13,031 bases of DNA from Nodosilinea sp. BSH.14 (GTDB taxonomy: Bacteria > Cyanobacteriota > Cyanobacteriia > Phormidesmidales > Phormidesmidaceae): assembly GCA_023264315.1 (NCBI GenBank), contig JALQST010000041.1:1-13031 (forward strand). Direction: 5' to 3'. Below the pieces are notes generated by a model that did no database searches, was not told the origin of the DNA, and saw only the letters and a program-made list of their open reading frames with translations. Shown in pieces: positions 6,966 through 13,031 of this stretch (positions within the stretch are counted from its first letter, which is position 1; each line of letters begins with the position of its first letter). The position numbers and the translations under genes were made by a program.

Positions 6966-7289
6966 TTAAGCCCTTTCCAGGGGAGCCATGGTGAGCCCAG
7001 CCCGGGTGAGTTGGCCGTGGTACAGTTCCGCCTGTTCTAGGGGGCCAACCCACACAATCGCCTGCCCTTCGTAGTGAATTTGGTTCGTGAGGTTCCAAGC
7101 CTGGTCGGCCCCCATACCGGGGATATATTTCACCAGGCATTCCGCCACGTGCTGAAAGGTATTGACGTCGTCGTTGAGGACGATGATTTTGTAGTTTGGG
7201 TAGGGCTGGCGAGTGGTCTGGCGAGTTTTCTCGGGGGCAATGGTTGGCGAGGCAGCGGCGACAGTCGCCGTAGTCAGAACCCAAGTCAT
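6966..7289 (-). CDS. clpS: ATP-dependent Clp protease adaptor ClpS
   Basis: Adaptor that binds the N-domain of a ClpC/ClpA-type unfoldase and delivers proteins with destabilising N-terminal residues for degradation by ClpP. 107 aa from the ATG at 7289. The disordered N-terminal tail (about 1-28, Thr/Ala-rich) is followed by the core from PYPNYKIIVLNDDVNTFQHV (29-48). The N-degron pocket residues Asn39 and Asp40, and His72 in IHYEGQAIVW, match E. coli Asn34, Asp35 and His66, so the pocket looks functional. The C-terminus AELYHGQLTRAGLTMAPLE is typical of cyanobacterial ClpS. The frame stays open upstream to 7508, but that part overlaps the transporter gene and has no family match. No Shine-Dalgarno is evident at the chosen ATG. 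It follows the DMT transporter gene by 77 bp and precedes DUF2103 by 116 bp on the same strand. Whether it corresponds to cyanobacterial ClpS1 or ClpS2 I cannot say for certain. Confidence 0.93.
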   Translation of the reverse strand: MTWVLTTATVAAASPTIAPEKTRQTTRQPYPNYKIIVLNDDVNTFQHVAECLVKYIPGMGADQAWNLTNQIHYEGQAIVWVGPLEQAELYHGQLTRAGLTMAPLERA

Positions 7290-7366
7290 AACGGTGATGG
7301 CAAAAGATCGCGGACAAGGAGTGACACAGGCAGTGAGTTCCAGTGTATCGAAGATTCGGCGGATAA

Positions 7367-9319
7367 TCAGGTGGGTTCGGAACGGCGAGCGGCCCGTTTG
7401 AGGCTTATCAGCCGCTCCAGGCTGAGGGACACCACCCCCAGGGTGACGAGCAACACCCCCATCCATTGGATAAATTGCAGGGTGGATGGCCCCCCGGGCA
7501 GCATCCAATAGGCCAGCATTGCCGTCACCACGGGGCCGCTGGCCACCACAATAGACGCCTGGGCCGCCCCCATCAGCTTGACGCCATAGTTATTAAACAG
7601 GTAGCCCAGCAGGGTGAGCCCACCCAACAGCAGCCCCCCCAGGTAAAGGCCGAGGTGGCTGGAGGGTTCGCTGGGCTGCACGCCAAAGAAGGATCCGATG
7701 ATCAAAAAGCCGCTAGTGAGCACAAAGACCGTGGAAAACTGCATGAGGCTGACGGGCACCGGATGCAGCCGCCGAAAACTGAGCTGCATGGCCACCAGGT
7801 AGAGGGCGAAGGCCACGCTGGAGAGCATCGCCGCCCCCACGCCCCAGGGCGAAACCACACCGCTAGCACCGATGTCGTTGGAAATGCGGGGCAGGGCCGT
7901 GAAGACGATGCCCATGGTGATGGCGAACATCACCACCAGGCGGAGGGGGGTGGGCCGATCGCCAAACAGCGCCCAGGCCAGGGGCACCGTAATCAAGGGA
8001 TACATGAACAGCAGGGTAACGGCCACACCGGGGCCAACCTCCGCAATGGCTTTGTAGATCAACACCTGGGACAGAAACAGGAAACTGCCGCTGGCCAACA
8101 CCTGGAACAGGGGCTTGCGATCCGCCTGGGTCAACAGTTGGGTGATGTCTTGGCCCACGGTGGGGCGCAACCGCCGAGCCACCAGCACCATCAACGGCAC
8201 CACCACCACCATCCGCAACCACAGCAGCAGCAGAGAATTGGGAATCACGAGGGGGAAAATGGCCGTTACTGGGATGTGACCAAACAGATAGCCGCCATAG
8301 CCCATGAGCCCCACCAACACATTGTGAATGGACAGGGCCAGGGTGGACAGAATAATCAACATTAGCCCCCCCTGAAGTTGGCTACGGCTGGGGGCTCCTG
8401 GGGCTCCTGGGGCCGATGACCGGGGGGGCGGCGCAGGGGGGGTGGTCGGGGGGCGCTGAGCCGGAGCCGAGGCGGTAGACGCCAGAGACGATGGGGATCC
8501 TTGCGCCTCCCTTCGGCCTTCCCGCCGATGGGGAGAGGCGATGGCAATGGGGGACACCCCCGCCGAAGTCTGAACCGCTGGGGTAGGACGGGGGGGCGGG
8601 GGCGCACTGGGCCAAGGGCTGGGCGGACGCCCCCACGGCCCACTGGCGGGCAGTTCTGGGGATCGTGGGCTGGCGGGCAGGGCCATGTCTGGGGGGTGGT
8701 CGCGCCGAGGCATCCGCTGGGCGGGCTGCGCCATCTGGGCCTGAAGTTCCTGGCTGAGCCGGGTGACGAGGGCCTCAAGGATAGCCTCCCCCTGCTGCTC
8801 CATGCTGTGCATCCGGCTGACCTGCTGGGACAGGCTGCTCTGGTAGCCCTGGAGGTCTTGCTGAAGGGCCTTGAGGGCGCTGTGGAGGCTGTTATCGAGG
8901 GCGGAAAGCCGATCACTGGCCTCGCTGAAGGAGGCGAGGGTATTGCCCCCTGTGACCACACCGGGAGCCAGCAGCGACTCGGTTAACCGAGCCTGGAGAT
9001 GGGTCGCGAGGGCTTGGGCCAAGCGCTTGGCCCAAGCCTGCTGCTGCACCATTTGCTGCTCACTCAGCAGTTCGCTTTGGCTGTCTTGCAACGCCTGGTG
9101 CTCAACCTTGAGCTGATAAAAATCGTCCTCCAGGGTTTCAATGTCGGCCATCAGCCGCTGCTTGCGGTTTTGCAGATAGGTGATATCCTCCGTCAACTGG
9201 GCCGAAACCTTTTGCCGTAGGGCCTCTAGGTCTTGGCTCAGACCCTTTAAGGCCTCATTAGCCGCCGAAGCCGGGGGCGGCAGCGATGGGTCATTGGGTC
9301 GATGATCAATTGGCCCCAT
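7367..9319 (-). CDS. EamA/DMT-family transporter with N-terminal coiled coil and Pro-rich linker
   Basis: A 650-aa inner-membrane protein with three parts. Residues 22-115 and about 135-200 are rich in Leu/Gln/Glu/Arg heptads and should form coiled coils in the cytoplasm. Residues 205-310 are a Pro/Ala/Ser/Arg low-complexity linker, including PAPPPR and a short tandem repeat giving PGAPGAP. Residues about 315-635 form a drug/metabolite (EamA) transporter of about ten helices: LMLIILSTLALSIHNVL at the start, two EamA repeats, YKAIAEVGPGVAVTLLFMYPL (422-442, family-like end of repeat 1) and LMGAAQASIVVASGPVVTAM (582-601, repeat 2), and a basic C-terminal tail. The substrate is unknown. Ordinary EamA proteins have about 300 aa, so half of this protein is extra; I recall the same architecture in other cyanobacteria. 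The start is ATG at 9319 without a clear Shine-Dalgarno. First gene of the minus-strand cluster, with clpS 77 bp downstream. Confidence 0.9.
   Translation of the reverse strand: MGPIDHRPNDPSLPPPASAANEALKGLSQDLEALRQKVSAQLTEDITYLQNRKQRLMADIETLEDDFYQLKVEHQALQDSQSELLSEQQMVQQQAWAKRLAQALATHLQARLTESLLAPGVVTGGNTLASFSEASDRLSALDNSLHSALKALQQDLQGYQSSLSQQVSRMHSMEQQGEAILEALVTRLSQELQAQMAQPAQRMPRRDHPPDMALPASPRSPELPASGPWGRPPSPWPSAPPPPRPTPAVQTSAGVSPIAIASPHRREGRREAQGSPSSLASTASAPAQRPPTTPPAPPPRSSAPGAPGAPSRSQLQGGLMLIILSTLALSIHNVLVGLMGYGGYLFGHIPVTAIFPLVIPNSLLLLWLRMVVVVPLMVLVARRLRPTVGQDITQLLTQADRKPLFQVLASGSFLFLSQVLIYKAIAEVGPGVAVTLLFMYPLITVPLAWALFGDRPTPLRLVVMFAITMGIVFTALPRISNDIGASGVVSPWGVGAAMLSSVAFALYLVAMQLSFRRLHPVPVSLMQFSTVFVLTSGFLIIGSFFGVQPSEPSSHLGLYLGGLLLGGLTLLGYLFNNYGVKLMGAAQASIVVASGPVVTAMLAYWMLPGGPSTLQFIQWMGVLLVTLGVVSLSLERLISLKRAARRSEPT
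9011..9038. repeat. Perfect 28-bp palindrome inside the DMT transporter gene
   Basis: The 14-nt half GGCTTGGGCCAAGC is followed without spacer by its exact reverse complement GCTTGGCCCAAGCC. On the minus strand it encodes the QAWAKRLAQA part of the coiled coil (residues about 94-103). It could extrude a cruciform or bind a dimeric protein; chance codon choice in an Ala/Leu/Gln/Lys-rich helix is the alternative. Confidence 0.9.
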
Positions 9320-9387
9320 GGGATTTGTCTCAAATGCAGCAGCCCACCTGACCCTTACAAGCCTGGGGAACCTTCGGTCAACCTGAA

Positions 9388-9396
9388 TGATAGTAT
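9388..9396 (+). promoter_or_regulatory. Possible extended -10 element (ABC exporter operon)
   Basis: TGATAGTAT is a TGn-extended -10-like element (TAGTAT matches four of six consensus bases), which can work without a -35. On the opposite strand the overlapping TACTAT could serve the DMT transporter gene. If used on the plus strand, the ABC mRNA would carry a leader of about 165 nt containing the hairpins. Weak evidence only. Confidence 0.22.
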
Positions 9397-9404
9397 TGTG
9401 CGCA

Positions 9405-9438
9405 AAAAACGAAAAAAGATCTCACCAAGAATTTGGTG
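9405..9438 (-). terminator. Terminator-like hairpin with T-rich tail, upstream of the DMT transporter
   Basis: On the minus strand CACCAA and TTGGTG form a 6-bp stem with loop ATTC, followed after AGATC by TTTTTT-CG-TTTTTT. The form is that of an intrinsic terminator, but no minus-strand protein gene ends here. It could end a small RNA, act as an attenuator ahead of the transporter gene, or block antisense transcription from the ABC locus. The 5-nt gap between stem and T-tract weakens the call. Confidence 0.45.
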
Positions 9439-9568
9439 TGGCCCTGGGCGATGCCCCGAGGGCTGAGGAGCGGTCTGGGATGCTCCCGAGCTTAGCATTT
9501 GTTGAGGAATAGCCCCAGATTGCCAAAACCGTGGTACCTCTCTAGGGGGCTGGATGCAGGAGAACGCC

Positions 9569-11365
9569 ATGACCTTTACGCAGGGAAATCCTAGAATTTT
9601 GACGGGCTTTTTGCCGAATCTGCGGCGATTCATCCAGATTTACCGGGGCTACGAGCGGCCTTTCTGGATGTCGCAGGTCTTTCTGGCGATTTCGGCCCTG
9701 TTTACCCTGCTGATTCCGTTGATGAGCCAAAGTCTCATTGACGACGGCATTATTCCCGGCAATCGCGATGCCATGGTGCGGGCGGTGCTGTGGATGGTGC
9801 TGTTTGCGGTGTGCAGTGCGGTGTTTACCATCGCCAACGCCTACTATGCGGTGCAGTTTGCCGAGCGTACGGCCCACGCGGTGCGGATGCGGCAGTATCG
9901 CAAAATTCAGACCTTTACCTTTGGCAACCTGGATCAGTTCCCCACCAGCGACCTGATGGTGCGGATGACCAGCGATGTGACGGCCATTAAGGGGGCGGTG
10001 CAGCAGGTAATTTTGTCCCTGGCCCAGGCTCCGGTGATGTTTGTGGGGGCGCTGATTTTGATTTACCACAACAGTCCGGGGCTGATGTGGATTTTGCTGC
10101 TGGTGATTCCGGCGGTGCTGGGAATTTTGGCGGTGTTTCTGTTTAAGATTTCCCCCCTGTTTGAGGTGCAGCAGCAGAAATTGGACGACCTCAATCAGGT
10201 GTTGCAGGAGAGCCTCGCCGGGGTGCGGGTGGTGAAGGCTTTTGTGCAGGGAGACTACGAAAATCGCCGCTACGACCGGGCCAACCAGGCGTTTCGGCAG
10301 GCCTCTCTGCACCCGATGCGTTACGTGGCGGCGTTGCAGCCCAGTTTTTTCTTGATTGTGAACCTGGCCACGGCGCTGGTGCTGTGGTTTGGTGGGCGGG
10401 CGGTGAGCCAGGGCGAGAGCACCGTGGGCGAACTGATGGCCTTTACCCAGTATCTCGTCACCATTTTGATGCCCCTGGTGGTGCTGGCGGTGATTACACC
10501 CCAGGTGACGGCTGCCGAAGCCTCGGCGGAGCGGATGTTTGAGGTGATGGACACCCTGCCCAACATCGACCAGCCCAGCCAGCCTGTCTTGCCCTCAGCA
10601 ACGGAGGCGACCCAAGGGCGGCTTGTGTTTGAGAACGTCAGCTTTGGCTATCCGGCCCCACCGGGGGACACTCCCACCCCCGTGCTGCGAAACATCAGCC
10701 TCACCATCGAGCCGGGGCAGACCGTGGCCTTTTTGGGGGCGACGGGTTCCGGCAAATCCACCCTGGTGAATCTGATTCCCCGGTTCTACGACGTGACCGA
10801 GGGCCGCATTCTCATCGACGGCATCGACGTGCGCGACCTAGCCCCCGAAACCCTGCACCAGTGGGTGGGCATTGCCCTCCAGGAGGCCGTTCTCTTTAGC
10901 GGCACGGTGCGGGAAAATGTCGGCTACGGTCGGCCCGAAGCGGAACAGGAAGAACTGGTGGCGGCGGCGGCAGCAGCGGATGCCCACGGGTTCATCAGCA
11001 CCATGCCGGAGGGCTACGATGCCCCCGTGGCGCGGCGCGGCAGCAACTTTTCCGGCGGGCAACGGCAGCGGATTTCCATTGCCCGTGCCCTGGCGGTGCA
11101 GCCCCGGATTCTTATCCTCGACGACAGCACCAGCGCCCTGGATATGGCCACCGAGGCCCGCGTCCAGGAGGCCGTGCAAAATCTGATGGCCGCCACCACC
11201 AAGCTCTACGTGGCCCAGCGGATTAGCACCGTCCTCACCGCTGACTGCATCTTTTTACTAGAGGCCGGAGAACTGGTCGCCCAGGGCACCCACGAAACCC
11301 TACTGGCTACCAGCCTCCTCTACCAAGACATCTATCAATCGCAGCTAGGGGGAGCTCCGCTATGA
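9569..11365 (+). CDS. ABC exporter half-transporter, subunit with degenerate catalytic motifs
   Basis: A 598-aa type IV (type I exporter) half-transporter: a six-helix membrane domain (about 30-315) and a nucleotide-binding domain (about 350-595). NBD motifs: Walker A GATGSGKST (390-398), Q-loop Gln438, signature FSGGQ (494-498), Walker B ILILDD (514-519). Asp519 stands where the catalytic Glu is expected, and Gln550 (VAQRISTV) where the switch His is expected. This pair of changes is typical of the degenerate-site subunit of heterodimeric exporters such as TM287 of TM287/288. The start is ATG at 9569 because AGGAG lies six bases upstream; ATG at 9554 would add five residues with a poorer ribosome site. 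The stop overlaps the next gene by 4 bp (ATGA), which suggests translational coupling. The substrate is unknown; the family exports drugs, lipids or peptides. Confidence 0.93.
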   Translation: MTFTQGNPRILTGFLPNLRRFIQIYRGYERPFWMSQVFLAISALFTLLIPLMSQSLIDDGIIPGNRDAMVRAVLWMVLFAVCSAVFTIANAYYAVQFAERTAHAVRMRQYRKIQTFTFGNLDQFPTSDLMVRMTSDVTAIKGAVQQVILSLAQAPVMFVGALILIYHNSPGLMWILLLVIPAVLGILAVFLFKISPLFEVQQQKLDDLNQVLQESLAGVRVVKAFVQGDYENRRYDRANQAFRQASLHPMRYVAALQPSFFLIVNLATALVLWFGGRAVSQGESTVGELMAFTQYLVTILMPLVVLAVITPQVTAAEASAERMFEVMDTLPNIDQPSQPVLPSATEATQGRLVFENVSFGYPAPPGDTPTPVLRNISLTIEPGQTVAFLGATGSGKSTLVNLIPRFYDVTEGRILIDGIDVRDLAPETLHQWVGIALQEAVLFSGTVRENVGYGRPEAEQEELVAAAAAADAHGFISTMPEGYDAPVARRGSNFSGGQRQRISIARALAVQPRILILDDSTSALDMATEARVQEAVQNLMAATTKLYVAQRISTVLTADCIFLLEAGELVAQGTHETLLATSLLYQDIYQSQLGGAPL

Positions 11366-13031
11366 AACGGTTTCTGCGTCGCCATCGGGTCAAAGTTGCG
11401 CCGCCGGAGTTGGCCCCACCGCCCCAGGCTTTGGGGCGACTATTGAGCTACGTCACCCGCTACCGCTGGGAAATGGCCCTGGTGGTGGTGCTGCTGATGG
11501 TTGGGACGGCCCTGAATTTGTTCATTCCCTTCCTGTTGGGTCAAGGTCTCAATAGCCTCAGTGCTGGATTGGATGGCCCCTACCTAACCCGGCTGGCGGG
11601 GCTCATGGTGGTGGCGGCGGTGGTGAGCTGGCTGCTGCTGGTGCTCCAGGGGGAGGTGCTGGCCAACGTTACCCAACGCGCCCTCTACGTGCTGCGCCGA
11701 CAGGTGTTTGAGCACATGCAAACCCTGTCTTTAAACTTTTTTGACCGTCAGCCCATCGGCCAGTTGATGAGCCGCGTTAGCGACGATGCCGAGGTGGTGG
11801 CCCAGTTCTTCCGCAACGGCCTAGGGATGCTGCTGGGCGAGACCCTCAAGGTGCTGTTCATCATCCTAGCTATGGTACTTCTGAACTGGCGCATGGCCAT
11901 CGCCGCCTGCGTGATTGTGCCCCTGGTGCTGGGCTTTTTGGGCATGGTCAGCCGCATTTCTGGCCCCGCCTTCGATGCCCTGCAAGCGGAAATGGGCGAA
12001 CTCAACGGCATCCTGGAAGAAACCGTCAGCGGCGAACGGGTGGTGATCGCCTACCAGCGCCAGGAGGAAGCCATCGCCACCTTTGAGGAGGTCAGCCGCG
12101 CCGCCATGGAAGTGGGCATTCGGGCGCGGTTTGTGGCCCTGCTCAGCCGCCCCCTCACCCTGGTGCTCACCAACCTAGATGTGGCCCTCGTCGCCCTGGT
12201 GGGTAGCCTGCTCACCCTGCGCGGCGAGGCCGATGTGGGCACCGTCACCGCCTTTCTGCAATACACCCGCCAGATGGGCCTGCCGATCATCAACATCGCC
12301 AACACGCTGGATTTCCTGCTCGCCGCCATTGCCTCCTCCGAGCGCATCTTCCAAATTTTGGACGAAGCCCCCGTCGTGCAGGATGCCCCCAACGCCACCT
12401 CCCTGCCCCCCATCGAGGGCCGCGTAGAATTTCGCCAGGTAGACTTTGGCTACGTGCCGGGGCAGCGCGTCCTCAAACACAACAGCTTCATCGCCGAACC
12501 GGGCCAAACCATCGGCCTCTGCGGCCCCACCGGAGCCGGGAAAAGCACCATCATCAACCTGCTCACCCGCTACTACGACATCGACGCCGGAGCCATCCTC
12601 ATCGACGGCCACAACCTCCTCGACGTACAGCAGGACAGCCTGCGCCAACAGGTCGGCATCGTGTTGCAAGAACCCTTCCTGTTCTCGGATACGGTGCTCA
12701 ACAACCTGCGCTACGCCCGCCTAGAAGCCAGCGAAGCCGACTGCATCGAAGCCGCCAAACAGGCCAACGCCCACGACTTCATCCTGCGCCTACCCCACGG
12801 CTACGACACCCTGCTCACCGAACGGGGCAGCAACCTCAGCCAGGGCCAACGCCAACTGCTCACCATTGCCCGCATGATGGTGGCCAACCCCCGCCTGGTG
12901 ATCCTCGACGAAGCCACCAGCAACGTCGATACCCGCACCGAGGCCAAAATTCAAGAAGCCCTCAACCGCCTGATGGCCGGACGCACCAGCTTCGTCATCG
13001 CCCACCGCCTCTCGACGATCCGCGACGCCGA
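11362..13031 (+). CDS. ABC exporter half-transporter, catalytically competent subunit, 3' end cut by window edge
   Basis: Partner of the preceding gene; 556 full codons are visible and the frame is open at the right edge, with the end of the NBD C-terminal to the switch His missing. A basic, Pro-rich N-terminus (1-22) is followed by six membrane helices (about 35-320) and an NBD from about 353. Motifs: Walker A GPTGAGKST (388-396), Q-loop Gln436, signature LSQGQ (492-496) instead of LSGGQ, Walker B LVILDE with catalytic Glu517, D-loop NVD, and switch His548 in VIAHRLSTI. Walker A, Walker B and His are canonical while the signature is degenerate, the mirror image of the first subunit. In a head-to-tail dimer this gives one active site (this Walker A/B with the partner FSGGQ) and one degenerate site. 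The ATG at 11362 overlaps the upstream stop, and a GGGGGAG Shine-Dalgarno lies inside the upstream gene. Confidence 0.93.
   Translation, partial: MKRFLRRHRVKVAPPELAPPPQALGRLLSYVTRYRWEMALVVVLLMVGTALNLFIPFLLGQGLNSLSAGLDGPYLTRLAGLMVVAAVVSWLLLVLQGEVLANVTQRALYVLRRQVFEHMQTLSLNFFDRQPIGQLMSRVSDDAEVVAQFFRNGLGMLLGETLKVLFIILAMVLLNWRMAIAACVIVPLVLGFLGMVSRISGPAFDALQAEMGELNGILEETVSGERVVIAYQRQEEAIATFEEVSRAAMEVGIRARFVALLSRPLTLVLTNLDVALVALVGSLLTLRGEADVGTVTAFLQYTRQMGLPIINIANTLDFLLAAIASSERIFQILDEAPVVQDAPNATSLPPIEGRVEFRQVDFGYVPGQRVLKHNSFIAEPGQTIGLCGPTGAGKSTIINLLTRYYDIDAGAILIDGHNLLDVQQDSLRQQVGIVLQEPFLFSDTVLNNLRYARLEASEADCIEAAKQANAHDFILRLPHGYDTLLTERGSNLSQGQRQLLTIARMMVANPRLVILDEATSNVDTRTEAKIQEALNRLMAGRTSFVIAHRLSTIRDA

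Larger units (their letters stand above)
9320..9568. other. Divergent intergenic region, DMT transporter / ABC exporter
   Basis: A 249-bp region that must carry promoters in both directions. It contains, from left to right, the TGATAGTAT element (9388-9396), an A-rich tract (9403-9417), and hairpins at 9423-9438, 9441-9463 and 9467-9486. Near 9521-9526, TTGGCA on the minus strand resembles a -35 hexamer without a good -10. No ORF with family resemblance is seen. Confidence 0.5.

Noticed and set aside
7290..7508. N-terminal extension of ClpS to 7508
   Set aside because: It overlaps the end of the transporter gene and has no ClpS similarity; 107 aa from 7289 matches the family size.
7466..8365. 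Long plus-strand open frame opposite the DMT transporter gene
   Set aside because: Its translation is a His/Gln/Gly-rich sequence without family resemblance, as expected from the complement of a GC-rich membrane-protein gene.
8391..8410. Tandem GGGGCTCCT repeat in the DMT transporter linker
   Set aside because: A two-copy 9-bp duplication in a low-complexity Pro/Ala linker is ordinary slippage.
9542..10312. Long minus-strand open frame opposite the first ABC gene
   Set aside because: His/Gln/Arg-rich composition and full overlap with a well-supported ABC transporter make it an antisense artefact.
1..13031. Enrichment of the cyanobacterial HIP1 octamer GCGATCGC
   Set aside because: I found no perfect copy by eye (only partial forms such as CCGATCGCC near 7954), so HIP1 cannot support the lineage call here. 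CCTAGG occurs several times, but about as often as base composition predicts.
1..13031. Defence island, CRISPR array, mobile element or phage genes
   Set aside because: No repeat-spacer array, transposase, integrase, tRNA attachment site or toxin-antitoxin pair was seen; every sizeable gene has a housekeeping or transport family match.

Overview
The window reads as chromosomal DNA of a fairly GC-rich cyanobacterium, probably a filamentous or Leptolyngbya/Nodosilinea-like lineage (the lineage is inference). The main evidence is a set of genes typical of cyanobacteria: a PanC-Cmk fusion, a DUF1997 protein (a family shared with plastid-bearing plants), DUF2103, a plant/cyanobacterial-type ClpS, a bacterial Trm1, and a DMT transporter with a long coiled-coil N-terminus. 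I see no insertion sequence, phage gene, CRISPR array, tRNA or rRNA. The content is mostly housekeeping, and I could not identify a clearly new multi-gene system.

Layout. 1-1500 (-): panC/cmk fusion, 3' end cut by the left edge. 1715-1742 (-): strong intrinsic terminator closing the rlpA transcript. 1824-2906 (-): secreted RlpA-like protein. 2907-3503: a gene-free divergent region of about 600 bp. 3504-4592 (+): purM. 4593-4728: a gap with two tandem dyads and a -10-like hexamer. 4729-5316 (+): DUF1997 protein, convergent with the next cluster. 5337-9319 (-): a co-directional cluster read in the order DMT transporter, clpS, DUF2103, trm1. 9320-9568: a divergent region rich in hairpins. 9569 to the right edge (+): two overlapping genes for a heterodimeric ABC exporter, the second cut by the right edge.

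How the genes fit together. The two ABC genes overlap by 4 bp (ATGA) and have complementary NBD defects. The first lacks the catalytic Glu and the switch His; the second has a degenerate LSQGQ signature. They should therefore form one asymmetric transporter of the TM287/288 type. DUF2103 and trm1 are separated by one base and are very probably cotranscribed. The link from the transporter and clpS to that pair is plausible from strand and spacing only. panC/cmk (pantothenate and CMP phosphorylation) and purM (purine synthesis) are core metabolism and stand alone.

The most interesting non-coding signals are four: a perfect 28-bp palindrome inside the DMT transporter gene (9011-9038), tandem dyads with a compensatory base-pair change upstream of the DUF1997 gene (4614-4645), a hairpin series ending in a T-rich tract on the minus strand upstream of the transporter (about 9405-9490), and a nested direct-repeat block upstream of the DUF2103 gene (6852-6899).
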